Shown in pieces: positions 45,292-58,739 of a stretch of 64,000 nt of DNA. Under the pieces are notes generated by a model. It saw nothing but the letters and a program-made list of their open reading frames with translations, ran no database searches and was not told where the DNA came from. The DNA lies in the NCBI GenBank assembly GCA_014529385.2, contig CM043947.1, forward strand, positions 102,302,311 through 102,366,310. Direction: 5' to 3'. The position numbers and the translations under genes are program-made. The first letter of the stretch is position 1, and every line of letters begins with the position of its first letter. Source of the stretch: Adiantum capillus-veneris (Eukaryota > Streptophyta > Polypodiopsida > Polypodiales > Pteridaceae).

Positions 45292-46803
45292 TTAACACTA
45301 GTTCTCTAATCGGACACTCAAATATCCTGAGACACTAAACTGTCCTGTTTTTCTAGCAACTTGTCATAATTATTTGGTGAATCTAGAAAAAAAAATCATA
45401 GGTCACGTTCATATCTTAGGTCAATTATGAGGTGAAAATCATAGACAAATTTTACTTTGCCAAAATTACTACCAAATTAAAATTATAATGATAAGTTTTA
45501 AGATGAAAAAATCATAATAATTTAGTTCAATTTTAACAAAATTTTCATAAATTGAATATAACTTCTTATCAATATAAGATTTTGCATAGATTTCAAGGTA
45601 TACAGATAGGAAAAAACTTTTTATAGCAAGAAGTTGAGCTTCATAACTTAGTTATGGGACTAGATTTTTGTTATAATCAAAAGACCAAAATCTTGAAAAT
45701 GCTGACAAAGAGGAAAATTTTGGTCTTTCAAGGCCTCTTTCATTAACATGATGAGGTTATGGGACAAAACCTAAGGTGCATAATGTATCTTTAGGTCAAT
45801 ACCCATCAACTAAGAATTTTTCAAGGGTTCAAATTCATAGGAATCTTGTAATTTAAGCTCATAATTTTTTTTTTTGTAGTGCATAATTTCTTGCAAAAAA
45901 ACATTGCTATGGAAAACTAATGAAAGTGTGTATGTAAATCTCCCAATTGGGTCCATATGAGGTATTTGTATACAAATAAGTGAGATGAACAAAGAAATCC
46001 AAAAGTGGAATTTATTTTAAGGCTTATCTTTGATAAATAAAAAACCATAATTACAACATGCGTAGTTTTTTCGATACGCTATAAATCATCAATTGTGGCT
46101 TGCATAACCATGAAAGTGTGTATGTAAATCTCCCAATTGGGTCCATATGAGGTATTTGTATACAAATAAGTGAGATGAACAAAGAAATCCAAAAGTGGAA
46201 TTTATTTTAAGGCTTATCTTTGATAAATAAAAAACCATAATTACAACATGCGTAGTTTTTTCGATACGCTATAAATCACCAATTGTGGCTTGCATAACCA
46301 TTAAAAATTACCACCTTATGTAATGGAGCCATAGATCTAGTATATATTCATCATAAGACATTGTAAATTTAGATGAACTAAATGTTTTTTGTGATCGTTA
46401 ATTGAATTTGTGAACGTTGCATATTTGACCCACATAACTTTCTATATTTAATTCTAATCACAAAGGATTTTTTTCTTACATGACAATTGCAAAAATATCA
46501 AACACATATATAAGTAGTTACCACGTATTATTGCATGCACCCTGCTCATATTTTTTTAAGGCTAGAGTACAAGTTTTAATGAAACATTGAATGTTGTTTT
46601 GCATAGGTTCTTTTCATGAGTGTAGTTACTTTGAGGTTATGATCAAAAGTGAGGGATTATAATTTCTATGGGTACTTTGAATAACATTTTATAAGTTTGC
46701 AAAAGCATTTCTTGAGATGTGTTCTAGATTTAATGTACCGTTTTATTTAAATTCGCCAAAAAAGGACACTAAAGTGTCCTTTTTGGTACCAAACTAGTGT
46801 TAA
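45292..46803. mobile_element. Non-autonomous 1.5-kb terminal-inverted-repeat element
   Basis: Perfect 12-bp inverted termini TTAACACTAGTT (45292-45303) and AACTAGTGTTAA (46792-46803), flanked by TAA on both sides (45289-45291 and 46804-46806), which fits a 3-bp target-site duplication. GGACACT recurs inside both ends. The interior is AT-rich without an ORF and contains a 190-bp tandem duplication. A TAA/TTA 3-bp duplication suggests PIF/Harbinger, while the CACTAG within the termini recalls CACTA elements. The class is unresolved. Confidence 0.7.
45921..46300 (+). repeat. Near-perfect 190-bp tandem duplication
   Basis: 45921-46110 and 46111-46300 agree at every base I compared except 46089/46279 (T versus C). 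Head-to-tail, no spacer. It must be recent or maintained by conversion. Confidence 0.97.
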
Positions 46804-46806
46804 TAA

Positions 46807-48865
<2,059 letters not shown>

Positions 48866-48869
48866 GATG

Positions 48870-49520
48870 AGTCTCAATCATGGACAAATCCCAATCATGA
48901 TGTACATCAAAGAAACAGTTGAAGATGCATAAGGAATCTTGGTCATTTTAGCCCTTTCTTCATGAAATTTGGGACAATCTTCTTGGCTTAGTTTCACATA
49001 TGGAGGCAATGGAGTATAAAGTGGCCTCCCCCCCTCCATATTGAATTTCTTAGTGTAGGACAAATGTACTTTTTTTGGTGACAAGTAAAAATTCTTCTTC
49101 AACCTATCTCACATAATGTGCTAGCCAAGACTATGGTTTGCTTTATGCAAATCCTTCATGCCAAAGTTCTTATGCAACTTTGACTTCAATGCATCTACCT
49201 CAAGATTTTTTTCCCCAAATATGAGCATATTATCCACATATAGGATCAAGACCAAAAGACTGCCATATGTAGCTTTCTTCATGTAGAGGCAACGTTCAAA
49301 ATTTTACTTCACATATACCCTTGAGATTTCATAAAAGCATCAAACTTCTTGCGGTGCCTACAAGGACTTCTTTTTAGCTTACACACCAACTTTTCTTTGT
49401 CCTTCTCAACAAAACCCTCTAGCAATTGCATGGAAATGCTCTCGTGAAAATCATCATGTTAAAATGTTGTCAAGAAATTTCTCCATAAATAGACAGAAGG
49501 CAGCCATTGGTGTCCAAACT
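48870..49520 (-). pseudogene. Ty1/copia reverse transcriptase fragment, active site YVDN
   Basis: On the minus strand: VYVKxNFERCLYMKKATYGS, LLVLILYVDNMLIFGEKNLE, LKSKLHKNFGMKDL, then the connection KKNFYLSPKKVHLSYTKKFN, GGRPLYTPLPPYVKLSQEDC and KIPYASSTVSLMYIMIGICP. These are the ordered copia RT palm and connection motifs. The metal-binding YVDD is YVDN at 49229-49240. Several stops break it, and no LTR or integrase is seen nearby. Confidence 0.88.
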
Positions 49521-49931
49521 TTAATGTTAGCAAGCAGGTGGGCATCATAAGCACTCCAGCAACATCAAGAGCATCTATTTACGAGTTGAGCATATATCAA
49601 ATGGGAAAATTCTTGAGCATGGTAAGAGAGCCTTCCCTCTGTAACATTTGGATTGTAGAGTTTGTGTAAGCCTGCATCCTTTGTCATAAAAGAATTGAGG
49701 ATGCGAGGCCTTGATGGATTTGGTGTCTTTTGAAAGCATATCTTGCTTGATGAACTTTCTTGGAGCTGATTTTGTGTATGTTGATGCGGTTTACTAATGT
49801 TGTACCCATATCGTTGCTTAATGTGACAACTAATGCTCTCTTGAAGCTCATGGAAATGTCAAGTGATATATGCTCATGGGAGAGTAACATGTTCCTTTCA
49901 TGCACAACTAGTTCGGGTTTACGGTATATTG

Positions 49932-50345
49932 AAATTTTTTTTGGACTTTAGTCATCTTGTTTTGATGGATATTTTTCTAGGTTATACACGTGGATATTTT
50001 TTTGGACTTTAGTCATCTTGTTTTGATGGATATTTTTCTAGGTTATACACATGGATATTTTTTTGGACTTTAGTCATCTTGTTTTGATGGATATTTTTCT
50101 AGGTTATACACGTGGGCACTAGATTTGTGCATTAGATGCAGTTCTTTGCTTATGCATGATAAGATCTTTGCTTAGGGCAATCTAGTTGTATTATGGTAGA
50201 TGCTCTTATGGTCACTATGATTCTCTAAGGGACACCAAATTTGTGCATGAGATGCAATTTTTTGCTTATGCATGACAAGATCTCTACTTATGGCAATCTA
50301 GTTGGTTTATGGCAGTTTGATGCTCTTATGGTTATTGTGATGTTG
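49932..50345 (+). repeat. Tandem repeats: 61 bp x3, then about 115 bp x2
   Basis: GGACTTTAGTCATC starts at 49943, 50004 and 50065, giving three near-identical 61-bp units up to about 50115. Directly after, 50116-50231 and 50232-50345 are a diverged duplicate pair sharing TTTGCTTATGCATGA and GGCAATCTAGTTG. Confidence 0.93.
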
Positions 50346-50952
50346 TCTCCTATAGTTATGGATTTGAAGTCTATATTTTAGCTCTCTTGATGCCAGTTTG
50401 AGTCACATTTTCAAGTAGATCTAATATACTTTGATAAAGTTTCTCTATTGATCACTAATGTCTCTTATGCATGATTGAGGCAAATTTTGGTTTAGGGAGA
50501 TTGATAGATTTAAGTTTTGCTTTATTTGGTGCATGTTTGAGTGCAGTGTTTACTATGCTAGAATATTTTGTTATGCCTCTTGATTTTTTTAATCTTTGCC
50601 ATAGTCTCTACTTGGTGTATGACTCTCTTTATCATAGTTCTTTTGTTGAGTACTAAAACTCTGCCAAAATTTCTTGCCATAGTTTTGACTATTGGTTAAA
50701 GCATATTCAATATCAATTTTTGGTTGAGATACTATCCAAATATAATTTTCTTGTGAGTACTTAGTCTCATGCTTGAACATTGCAACTTCCACATTTGAGA
50801 AAGAGATGTACAATACATGTAAGTTTGATGCACAATACATGTAAGTCTGATGGAACCAATTCTTCTTTGTGAACAAAAAGAATCCAATATAATTATGTCC
50901 AAAAAATTTGGTTAATGCCATTGTTTGGATTGTCATCTAAGTTCTTACCATG

Positions 50953-51990
50953 TCTGATGACGATTGGCTTGAGTTAGATGCATTTGTAAAGTCTGTAATT
51001 AGAATTCACTTGGCAGAGTTCCTAGTATGATTAATAAGAAGACCACCTTGTCCTTATGGAAAATTCTATGTAACACTTGTGAGCAGAAAAATATTGCAAA
51101 TAAGTTTATTCTTAAAAAGAAACTTGTTGATTTGAGGATGAAACAAGGTAGCAATGTTGCTTCTCATTTGAATAATTTAAAATCATTTTTTACCAACTCT
51201 TATAGGCTCAAGAGCTCACTCAAAATCTGAAGTTGGATGAATAAATAAAATCTATATACATCTATTATGCTCATTTCCTTTTTCATGGGACACATACATT
51301 ATTGCTATCAATAATTCAAAACTAGCTATAATGGTACCCTAAATTTTGATGATGTAGTTGACAACTCGCTATCTAAGGAGATATGAAAAAAGTTTGAGAT
51401 CAAGAAAAGCTAAGTGCCACTCTTAGTATTGATAGAGGGAGAATGTAGTTAGGAGGCAGTCTGATGAGCGTATTAAATATTGCAAACATGTAGTAAGTCT
51501 TTGGATAAGAAGGACCTTCAAGGTTTTCATTGTAAGAAGAAGGGTCACATCAAGAGGAACTCTTGTATGGCAAGAAGAGAAGAAGAAGAAAAAGTGTGAG
51601 GATGGGAAAGAGGAGAAGGACATGGACAAAATATAGAAAATAAATGCTATTGCCAGTGATGACAAAGATATTCTATTTTCCTTTTATCTACTTGCATGTT
51701 TTTTGACAAGCAAGGATAGTGCATTCACCCAAGGTCGGTCTTGGATTTTGGTGTGCCGTTTCATTTTATTCCTCATCAAGAATAGTTCACTATTTATGAT
51801 GATAGAACATGTCGATGCATACATTTGTGGAAAAACTTTGCTTTTGGTATTGTTGGTGTATGAAACATACATTTGATGCTTGCCAATGGTTCTGCTTCAA
51901 GAGTGGTTTCTATTCATGGTCTACTAGTCTCCTTCTTGGTGTTCAATATAGCAGCATTTGGATTTGGGCCCGTTCTTTTGTCTCGTCTTC
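50953..51990 (+). pseudogene. Ty1/copia gag and protease remnant
   Basis: Gag: MSDDDWLELDAFVKSVIRIH (50955) and, after a frameshift, KKTTLSLWKILCNTCEQKNI, NKFILKKKLVDLRMKQGSNV and ASHLNNLKSF. The zinc-knuckle remnant FHCKKKGHIKRNSC (about 51520) lacks the first Cys and has one extra residue. The protease region VLDFGVPFHFIPHQE (51739 onward) has DFG where DSG is needed. It breaks off near 51990, against sequence of the opposite-strand gypsy gag. Confidence 0.8.
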
Positions 51991-52107
51991 AAGAGTAGAT
52001 TCTTCACCATGAATAGAAGCCACCATTCCATGGCCATGGCCTCCAGAGATACCTCTTCCTCTTGTACCTTGGTTTCTTGGAGGGCCTTGATGAGAGATGG
52101 TTGTCGT

Positions 52108-52290
52108 TGTGAGCGGGATGGAAACACACAGAACGCCTCTATAACGATGCGACACACACTCTTGGAATGATACACACACACACACACGCTATGGGGAACC
52201 ACTCGGCTTACACAACCCTCCTGGCCGAGACAGGGAACACACCGATGGAGTGCGAGGAGAGAGACTATCCACTTGCCCACTCCACACAGA

Positions 52291-52325
<35 letters not shown>

Positions 52326-53268
52326 AAAAAACTCAGATCAAAAGAGGAGAACTTTTGATTTAGATACAAATGAGCTTGGGACAACACCAATGGGGCAAAC
52401 AGCTCACACAATATGGGTAAAAGATACCACATACAATCACAAATTGGAGCAGAAGCTTCGCTCATAGGAGAAACTTACACAGCCAAAAAAAAAAAGAAAA
52501 AGAGTGAGGAATTTAGAAAAATGGACAGCACCATCGCGTCTGGAACGGCCCAAAACCCCAGTCTACAATGTCAAAGTGCTCAAATCCGACCTCGGATGAG
52601 CAGTTTACGGCCAAAACAGGCTCCAAAATGAGCAAAAACACAGTTGCGGCTGTTCCTCCTCTCTTCTCCACGTTTTTCCTGGTCTTCTCTCATTTTTTTT
52701 AGTTCCCACACTTAGCTTTATTAGTTGGCCACCCTTGGCCTTTTAGATGACCTCAAACGGACCCCGAATAGGCCAAAAACTGACCTTGCAGTGCATAGTT
52801 GTCACCTTTTTGCATCATCCGCACACCTGGCACTCAACTTTTTCCAATAATACATCCCGCCACCACATGAAGTGGACAAAAAATATGGTCCTCATGATGA
52901 CCTTTCTGCATAATTAGCACAAGAAAACACCCACGTCGTGTCTGTACTTATCCACGTGCAAGTATTTACCCCATTCGGCCTCCTGACGCCTCTAGATGCC
53001 ATCTGACGCACCTGCTTACCTCATGTCATTGGCCTGCAGATAGCTTCCTCGAGAATTTTTATGTGCTACCAACTCCTCATTATTGTAGAAAAAACACACT
53101 GGTACTGGTAATAGTGAAAATCGATGCACTATGTACATGTTGTCCTATCTGTACACATGTGGGCCCCACGTAACCACCTGGCTCTGAAAAATGGGCAATC
53201 CTTTATTTGATGCACCATGCATGGGTATGTACATATGCGCAATCCCTTGCTCCAAAAAACTCCTAAAA
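52108..53268 (-). repeat. 3' LTR of the gag-protease element
   Basis: Partner of 56662-57806. (AC)n at 52290-52322. On the element strand it is preceded by a purine-rich AGGGGATGGGCAAA (about 53284-53271), the probable polypurine tract. Confidence 0.9.
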
Positions 53269-53464
53269 TAATTTGCCCATCCCCTAGCTTGCTAGAGCAT
53301 TCATGCTCAGCAACAACAACACTAGGAGATGCTCATTCCACCTGGATCCCACACAAAAACACTTGGCATTCCTTGCATCAAAAGCTTAATCAAGGTTCCA
53401 CCTGGTTCCCAAGGAAAACCTGTAGAGATTCCATATATCAACTTTGCACCAAGAAAACCATCAA

Positions 53465-54259
53465 TTACTTTGGCATAGACCTGCATGTGCAAATATATCT
53501 CCTTCTACATAGCTGAGAGGTCTCCCACTGATCATTTGTGTCATCAATTCCTGCTTCTTTTGACAACTCAACCTTGGTTTGCATCAGCCCTTCAATCACT
53601 TCATAAGGCCCTTCACTTTCATCTTCAACCTCATTTGCAAATGCGACTAAACCAGACTCCTGGATTTCTTTGTCCATCAAAAGAAATGTAACATCAACAT
53701 CCTCATCACTGCTGGTAGTGCTATCACTGTCCTCATTAGACACTGTGGAATAGTCTTCATCACTAGACTCATCTTCATCTTCATAAAGCTCCTCCAATCG
53801 TTTCCTTGTGTCCATATTATAAAGCTTCTTGGCACCTGTCTTTCCATAGAGGCTAATCGTACCACGTCTCCAATCTTGAACAGCTCCCACTGCATGTAAC
53901 CATGGTCTGCCAAGTATAATAGGATATGCTCCCAACCCTGCTGGCATCACATGAAAATCAACCACTGCCTTTGCATCATATGCTTCCACTTCTAATCTCT
54001 TTACAACACCCAGACATTTTACTTTTTGATGGTTTGCCAATCTGATCCGGAAGCCTGACACCCCAGACATTGTAAGACCCATCTTCTCAACGCATGAGTG
54101 TGTTATGACACATATTTGGGCTCCGCCATCCACATAACCTTGTCCCAGATTTTTTCTTTTGTGCCACACATCTACTATTGGACAAATGTCTGGTAGCTCA
54201 TCCATTGCCAACACCTTCACTGAACCTCTCTCTGGTTCTTTCTCCATTGGGTTAACCAT
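53465..54259 (-). CDS. Gypsy aspartic protease ORF, in frame with gag
   Basis: Same frame as gag, separated only by TAG at 54271-54269 and three codons. It carries ICPIVDVWHKRKNLGQGYVD with the catalytic VDGGAQ (DGGA form), HVMPAGLGAYPIILGRPWLH and QDWRRGTISLYGKTG, as in retropepsins of plant gypsy elements. After the protease comes a very acidic region (DEDESSDEDYSTVSNEDSD) and a C-terminus ending shortly before the PPT. In complete relatives gag and protease form one polyprotein, so the TAG is either a nonsense mutation or a readthrough signal. Confidence 0.88.
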   Translation of the reverse strand: MVNPMEKEPERGSVKVLAMDELPDICPIVDVWHKRKNLGQGYVDGGAQICVITHSCVEKMGLTMSGVSGFRIRLANHQKVKCLGVVKRLEVEAYDAKAVVDFHVMPAGLGAYPIILGRPWLHAVGAVQDWRRGTISLYGKTGAKKLYNMDTRKRLEELYEDEDESSDEDYSTVSNEDSDSTTSSDEDVDVTFLLMDKEIQESGLVAFANEVEDESEGPYEVIEGLMQTKVELSKEAGIDDTNDQWETSQLCRRRYICTCRSMPK

Positions 54260-54268
54260 CCTCTTCCA

Positions 54269-55624
54269 CTATCGCTTTAGCTTAGGAATCATGTCTATGA
54301 GCTGCCCAAAAGTAACATTGGCTTTCTTGCTCGTCAGATCCTCCTTCAAGTCATAGCTTAATTGTCCATCCCCTAGTGGAAAATCTAAAACATGAAACTT
54401 GCGACGAGCCCTTCTTTTCCTCTTGGCCTTGACATCCTCGCCTTCATGGCTCTTTCCCTTCTTCTTGCTAGGACCTGGGGCACTTCTTCCTTCCTTGTCC
54501 TCTGTGGTTCTCTTCCCAATAGGCATCACTAATGTATCCTCTAGCTTTGATGCATTCTCCAAGGTGACTACACTTAGCACTTTTGTCTTTCCCTTTTCCT
54601 CCTGGGTTAATCCACTGGTTCCTTCATCTCCCTTAATTTCGATGCCATAATCATGCGACCTAGTTAGCACCTGTTTTGGAAATGGATACATGTCTCCTCC
54701 CATCCTTGGTGGTTTATCACACTGCGGGCTGATGTGGCCCAACTCTCCACAATTATAACATGTGGGCGTCTGCCTCCAGAACCTACCATTGCTTTGTCCA
54801 ACACCATTCCTAGGTCTTTCTTCACCTCCTGGCTGATTTACAAACCTCCCTCGACCTTGATTATTTCCCACTTGACCTAGCATGTTTAGGTTGAGATTCT
54901 TCATTAAATCTACCACTTGCCTCATGTCTTGCCTTAGCCCATCATCTTGCACTGCTGTAGTGACCACTGTTGGCATAACCTGAGGAGTAACATAAACCAC
55001 TGGTTCATGATGAACCACCGGCATGCGACCTGACAAAGAATCCATAGGCTGAAATTCAGACCTCATGGGCAAAGACTCCACCCCTAACTGGCTCATTTTC
55101 CTCAGCTTCCACTCTTTCTTCCTTGCCACTTCCAATGCATCTTCATATGTCTTAGGCTTCTTTAGCTCCACTCTCCAACGTATATTCTCCCAAAGACCAG
55201 CCAAGAACCTGTCCTTCTTCATCATGTCAGGCGGGGGTACCTGTGGTGCTAAGGCCTTGCACATCCTCTCCCATGCCAATGAAAACTTTCGTATGTACGC
55301 ATCTACTGGCTCACCTTCCTTTTTCACTAAAGCCTGTACTTCTTGCCACACTTTGTCAGGATCTTCTATCTTCACAAACTCCACTTTAAATCCATGCCGT
55401 AGATTGTCCCAACTCAATATTACAGGTGGATCAACCACACGCAACTCCTCTTCAAATGCTTTGGACCAAACTCGTGCATCACTCTTCAAACAGATTTGGA
55501 GAAGACGTAACATCTGCGCCGGGTCATGAATTTGGTTGCTAATGCAGGCAACCTCCATCTTTTCCAAAAATTCCTCCACATCTTCATCACTTCTTCCATG
55601 AAACTCCGGATAAGAGAAAGCCAT
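54269..55624 (-). CDS. Gypsy gag polyprotein (intact frame)
   Basis: The frame is open for about 450 codons. The start taken here is MAFSYPEFHGRSDEDVEEFL; an upstream in-frame Met at 55705 adds an unconserved-looking 27 residues. The Retrotrans_gag core includes MLRLLQICLKSDARVWSKAF, SWDNLRHGFKVEF and EGEPVDAYIRKFSLAWERMC. A single zinc knuckle CYNCGELGHISPQC lies near residue 320, then Lys/Arg-rich KKKGKSHEGEDVKAKRKRRA, then VTFGQLIDMIPKLKR before TAG. Gag builds the particle and packages RNA. The next ORF is in the same frame after the TAG. Confidence 0.92.
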   Translation of the reverse strand: MAFSYPEFHGRSDEDVEEFLEKMEVACISNQIHDPAQMLRLLQICLKSDARVWSKAFEEELRVVDPPVILSWDNLRHGFKVEFVKIEDPDKVWQEVQALVKKEGEPVDAYIRKFSLAWERMCKALAPQVPPPDMMKKDRFLAGLWENIRWRVELKKPKTYEDALEVARKKEWKLRKMSQLGVESLPMRSEFQPMDSLSGRMPVVHHEPVVYVTPQVMPTVVTTAVQDDGLRQDMRQVVDLMKNLNLNMLGQVGNNQGRGRFVNQPGGEERPRNGVGQSNGRFWRQTPTCYNCGELGHISPQCDKPPRMGGDMYPFPKQVLTRSHDYGIEIKGDEGTSGLTQEEKGKTKVLSVVTLENASKLEDTLVMPIGKRTTEDKEGRSAPGPSKKKGKSHEGEDVKAKRKRRARRKFHVLDFPLGDGQLSYDLKEDLTSKKANVTFGQLIDMIPKLKR

Positions 55625-56661
55625 GGCTACCCAAGTTACGATGCCTTGAGAACCCCTTCGAACACACGTGCAAGAACCGAAACTTTTGACTGACTCAATT
55701 CCCAAAAACTTCAGTGGAGCTCAACTTTAGATAAGGACAAACACATGCACATCAAATGAGTTTTCATAGTTAATCATCGGAATTACAACACGCAAAGGAC
55801 ATTCCTGGATCTCTCTTAATCTTCTTGGCCCGAACATAAAGACTATGCGCTGCTGGAAAAAAATCTTCCTAGACACATGAACATTTATATGGATTCTCTG
55901 AGTTAAATGAAAAGGAGTGAATTGAGGTCCATTTTGATCATCCATTAAAGCCAACCATGAAGCTCCCAAGAAGGCACACTTGACTTATCCTCTGATTTTG
56001 TCAGAATTTCAGCAGCATAACAACATAAATGGCTCAAAAGACAAAAAAACCAGCCATCATAACTTGGAAAAATTTTGACAGAGTTTCCCCAGAAGTAGAG
56101 CAGTGAGAACCCAAAATATAGATTGTATATGTATGCATAAACTACCAACAATAGAACCCGAGCATCAATTAGGAATCACTAGTACATAGCCTATTGCAAG
56201 GTCACGAAAAGGGTGCTCCAGATACTTGTATCACCGAAAGGATCTACACATTTGAGAATCCCCCAGCTCAATAAAACCTCACGCTATCGACCCTCACACA
56301 AAGGCTAATGTAAATCGCGTATAGTCAAATTCAGAAATGACTATCCTCCAGACCACGTCTCAGAAATGACTGGGACTGCCAAATAAAACTAAGTATGGCT
56401 CCACAAAGGCATACAATGGCAATTTCCACAAGTAACGTACAATCCAGCAGACAATGCGCTCAAACAAGCGCCAAATGATGCATACTCACAACAACTGCAA
56501 GTGACACCACTGCTAGTATATCACTGTACTCCACCTACCTGTACCTGTGTGAATCACTTGCACTTGTACGTGTCCCTCTAACCTGTAATCCCGAATCTCG
56601 AAGCTTGAAGATCGAAGAAGAAGGTACTCGAAGAAGATCCTCCGTGGGGGCGCCAAAAGAA

Positions 56662-57806
56662 TGTGAGCGGGATGGAAACACACAGAACGCCTCTATAATG
56701 ACCCGAAACACACTCTTGGAATGATACACACACACACACACGCTATGGGGCACCACTCGGCTTACACAACCCTCCTGGCCGAGACAGGGAACACACCGAT
56801 GGAGTGCGAGTAGAGAGACTATCCACTTGCCCACTCCACACACACACACACACACACACACCCAAAAAACTCAGCTCAAAAGAGGAGAACTTCTGATGTT
56901 TAGATACAAATGATCTTGGGCCAACACCAATGAGGCAAACAACTCACACAATATGGGTAAAAGATACTAGATACAATCACAAATTGGAGCAGATGCTTAG
57001 CTCATAGGAGAAACTTACACAACAAAAATAGCAGAAAAAGAGTGAGGAATTTGGAAAAATGGACAGCGCCATCGCGACCAGAACGGCCCAAAACCCTAGT
57101 CTACAATGTCAAAGTGCTCAAATCCAACCTCGGATGAGCAGTTTACGGCCAAAACAGGCTCCAAAATGAGCAAAAACACAATTGCGGCTGTTCCTCCTCT
57201 CTTCTCCATGTTTTTTCTGGTCTTCTCTCATTTTTTTCAGTTCCCACACTTAGCTTTATTAGTTGGGCACCCTTGGCCTTTTAGATGACCTCAAACGGAC
57301 CCTGAACAAGCCAAAAATTGACCTTGCAGTGCATAGTTGTCACCTTTTTGCATCATCCGCACATCTGGCACTCAACTTTTTCCAATAATGCATCCCGCCA
57401 CCACGTGAAGTGGACCCAAAATATGGTCCTCTTGATGACCTTTCTGCATAATTAGCACAAGAAAACACCCACGTCGTGTCTGTACTTATCCACGTGCAAG
57501 TATTGACCCCATTCGGCCTCCGGACGCCACTAGATGCCATCTGACGCACCTGCTTACCTCATGTCGTTGGCCCGCGGATAGCTTCCTCGAGAAGTTTTAC
57601 GTGCTACCAACTCCTCATTATTGTAGAAAAAACACACTGGTACTGGTAATAGTGAAAATCGATGCACTATGTACATGCTGTCCTACCTGTACACATGTGG
57701 GCCCCACGTAACCACCTGGCTCTGGAAAATGGGCAATCCTTTATTTGATGCACCATGCATGGGTATGTACATATGCGCAATCCCTTGCTCCAAAAAACTC
57801 CTGACA
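56662..57806 (-). repeat. 5' LTR of the gag-protease element
   Basis: Matches 52108-53268 along its length, including the TACACACACACACACAC and GTGCGAG blocks. Length differences come mostly from the (AC)n tract at 56838-56862. Confidence 0.9.
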
Positions 57807-57810
57807 TCGT

Positions 57811-58620
57811 GTGTCCTTGGGGTGGCCTTGCATTTTCCTTCAATAGGAGTTAAGGTTCGTGGTGATTTGGGGCAACTCACCCTCTTATGGCCTGGATGAG
57901 AGCATAGCACAACCGATTTGCTAGGCTATATCATAGTTGGCACTGCTAAGTTGAATTCTAGGTAACATAGGTGGTTGTTGCTATTATGGACGTGGATATA
58001 GTGCCCTTGAAGTACCTTGAGATTGATTTTAGCAGGGCTCAACGGGTTTTTTCCTTGCATTAGGTTAGCCCCTTAATTCATTTTCAAGTGGTTTGGGCCT
58101 AGAAATTTTATCATAAAGAGTTGAGCTCTTATGGATTCCAACCTATGGTTCAAGGGAGAATTTAACCCTTATACAAAAAGTGGCTAACAAATTTCTTGGG
58201 AGGGGGATACTTCTTGAGCTTGATGAACTGGGCATAATAAGCATTGACAATGAGGTTACATGGGTGAGCTTATAGAACTCATTCATCTTCATTGCTTCAT
58301 GATCCAAGGGGAGATATCTCCTTTATTGCCTCCTTGACAACTTCCCATGTCACTAAAGCTTTGTCAACCCCTTGTTATCGACACCACTCCTTCCACCAAA
58401 GCTTGGCATTGTTAGTGAGCTTATAGTGCGCTAGCATGGATTGGTTTTTTGGTGTTGTGCATACAAGAAAATTTTTATCATTGAGGCCTTCAATCAATGC
58501 TTCAATATCTTTACCGATGATACTCCCTTCTCTAGAGAATGAGGCCGGTTTCATTTGTTTTAGAAATGTCACTCCCTTCTCTAGAGAATGAGGCCGGTGT
58601 TGTTTGTACTAGAAAAATAT
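57811..58620 (-). pseudogene. Another gypsy gag, interrupted by the gag-protease element
   Basis: MKPASFSREGSIIGKDIEAL and MLAHYKLTNNAKLWWKEWCR (58550-58375) are the Retrotrans_gag core. A knuckle-like CSHPGHKRVSCPK lies near 57890-57850. The sequence stops at the LTR boundary and may resume at 52107-51930 (GPPRNQGTRGRGISGGHGHG). A 46-bp repeat (CACTCCCTTCTCTAGAGAAT at 58525 and 58570) lies at the N-terminal end. Many stops. Confidence 0.7.
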
Positions 58621-58739
58621 TTTGCTCGTCACCCCCATCCTAAGCACAACAAGATGCCATAAATGTAAACAGACATGGACTAGGTGGATATCTGGAAAAA
58701 ATAATCACTTAAGAAGTTATTGTGTTCTTTATTCGAACA

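Larger units (their letters stand above)
52108..57806 (-). mobile_element. Short gypsy-type LTR element with gag and protease only
   Basis: LTRs 56662-57806 (5', minus) and 52108-53268 (3') are direct repeats of about 1.15 kb, well over 90% alike by eye. They start TGTCAG on the element strand in the outer copy and end CTCACA. TCGT flanks both sides (52104-52107, 57807-57810). A PBS-like TTGGCGCCCCCACGG follows the 5' LTR (56657-56643). The interior (3.4 kb) encodes gag and a protease. No RT, RNase H or integrase exists, so it depends on enzymes from elsewhere (TR-GAG-like). Confidence 0.9.

Noticed and set aside
44591-45340. ORFs of about 60 codons resembling a small gene
   Set aside because: No start context, family or conserved motif that I can recognise.
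56641-56660. Assigning a specific tRNA to the TTGGCGCCCCCACGG primer site
   Set aside because: I cannot match it with confidence to a known plant tRNA 3' end without a search.
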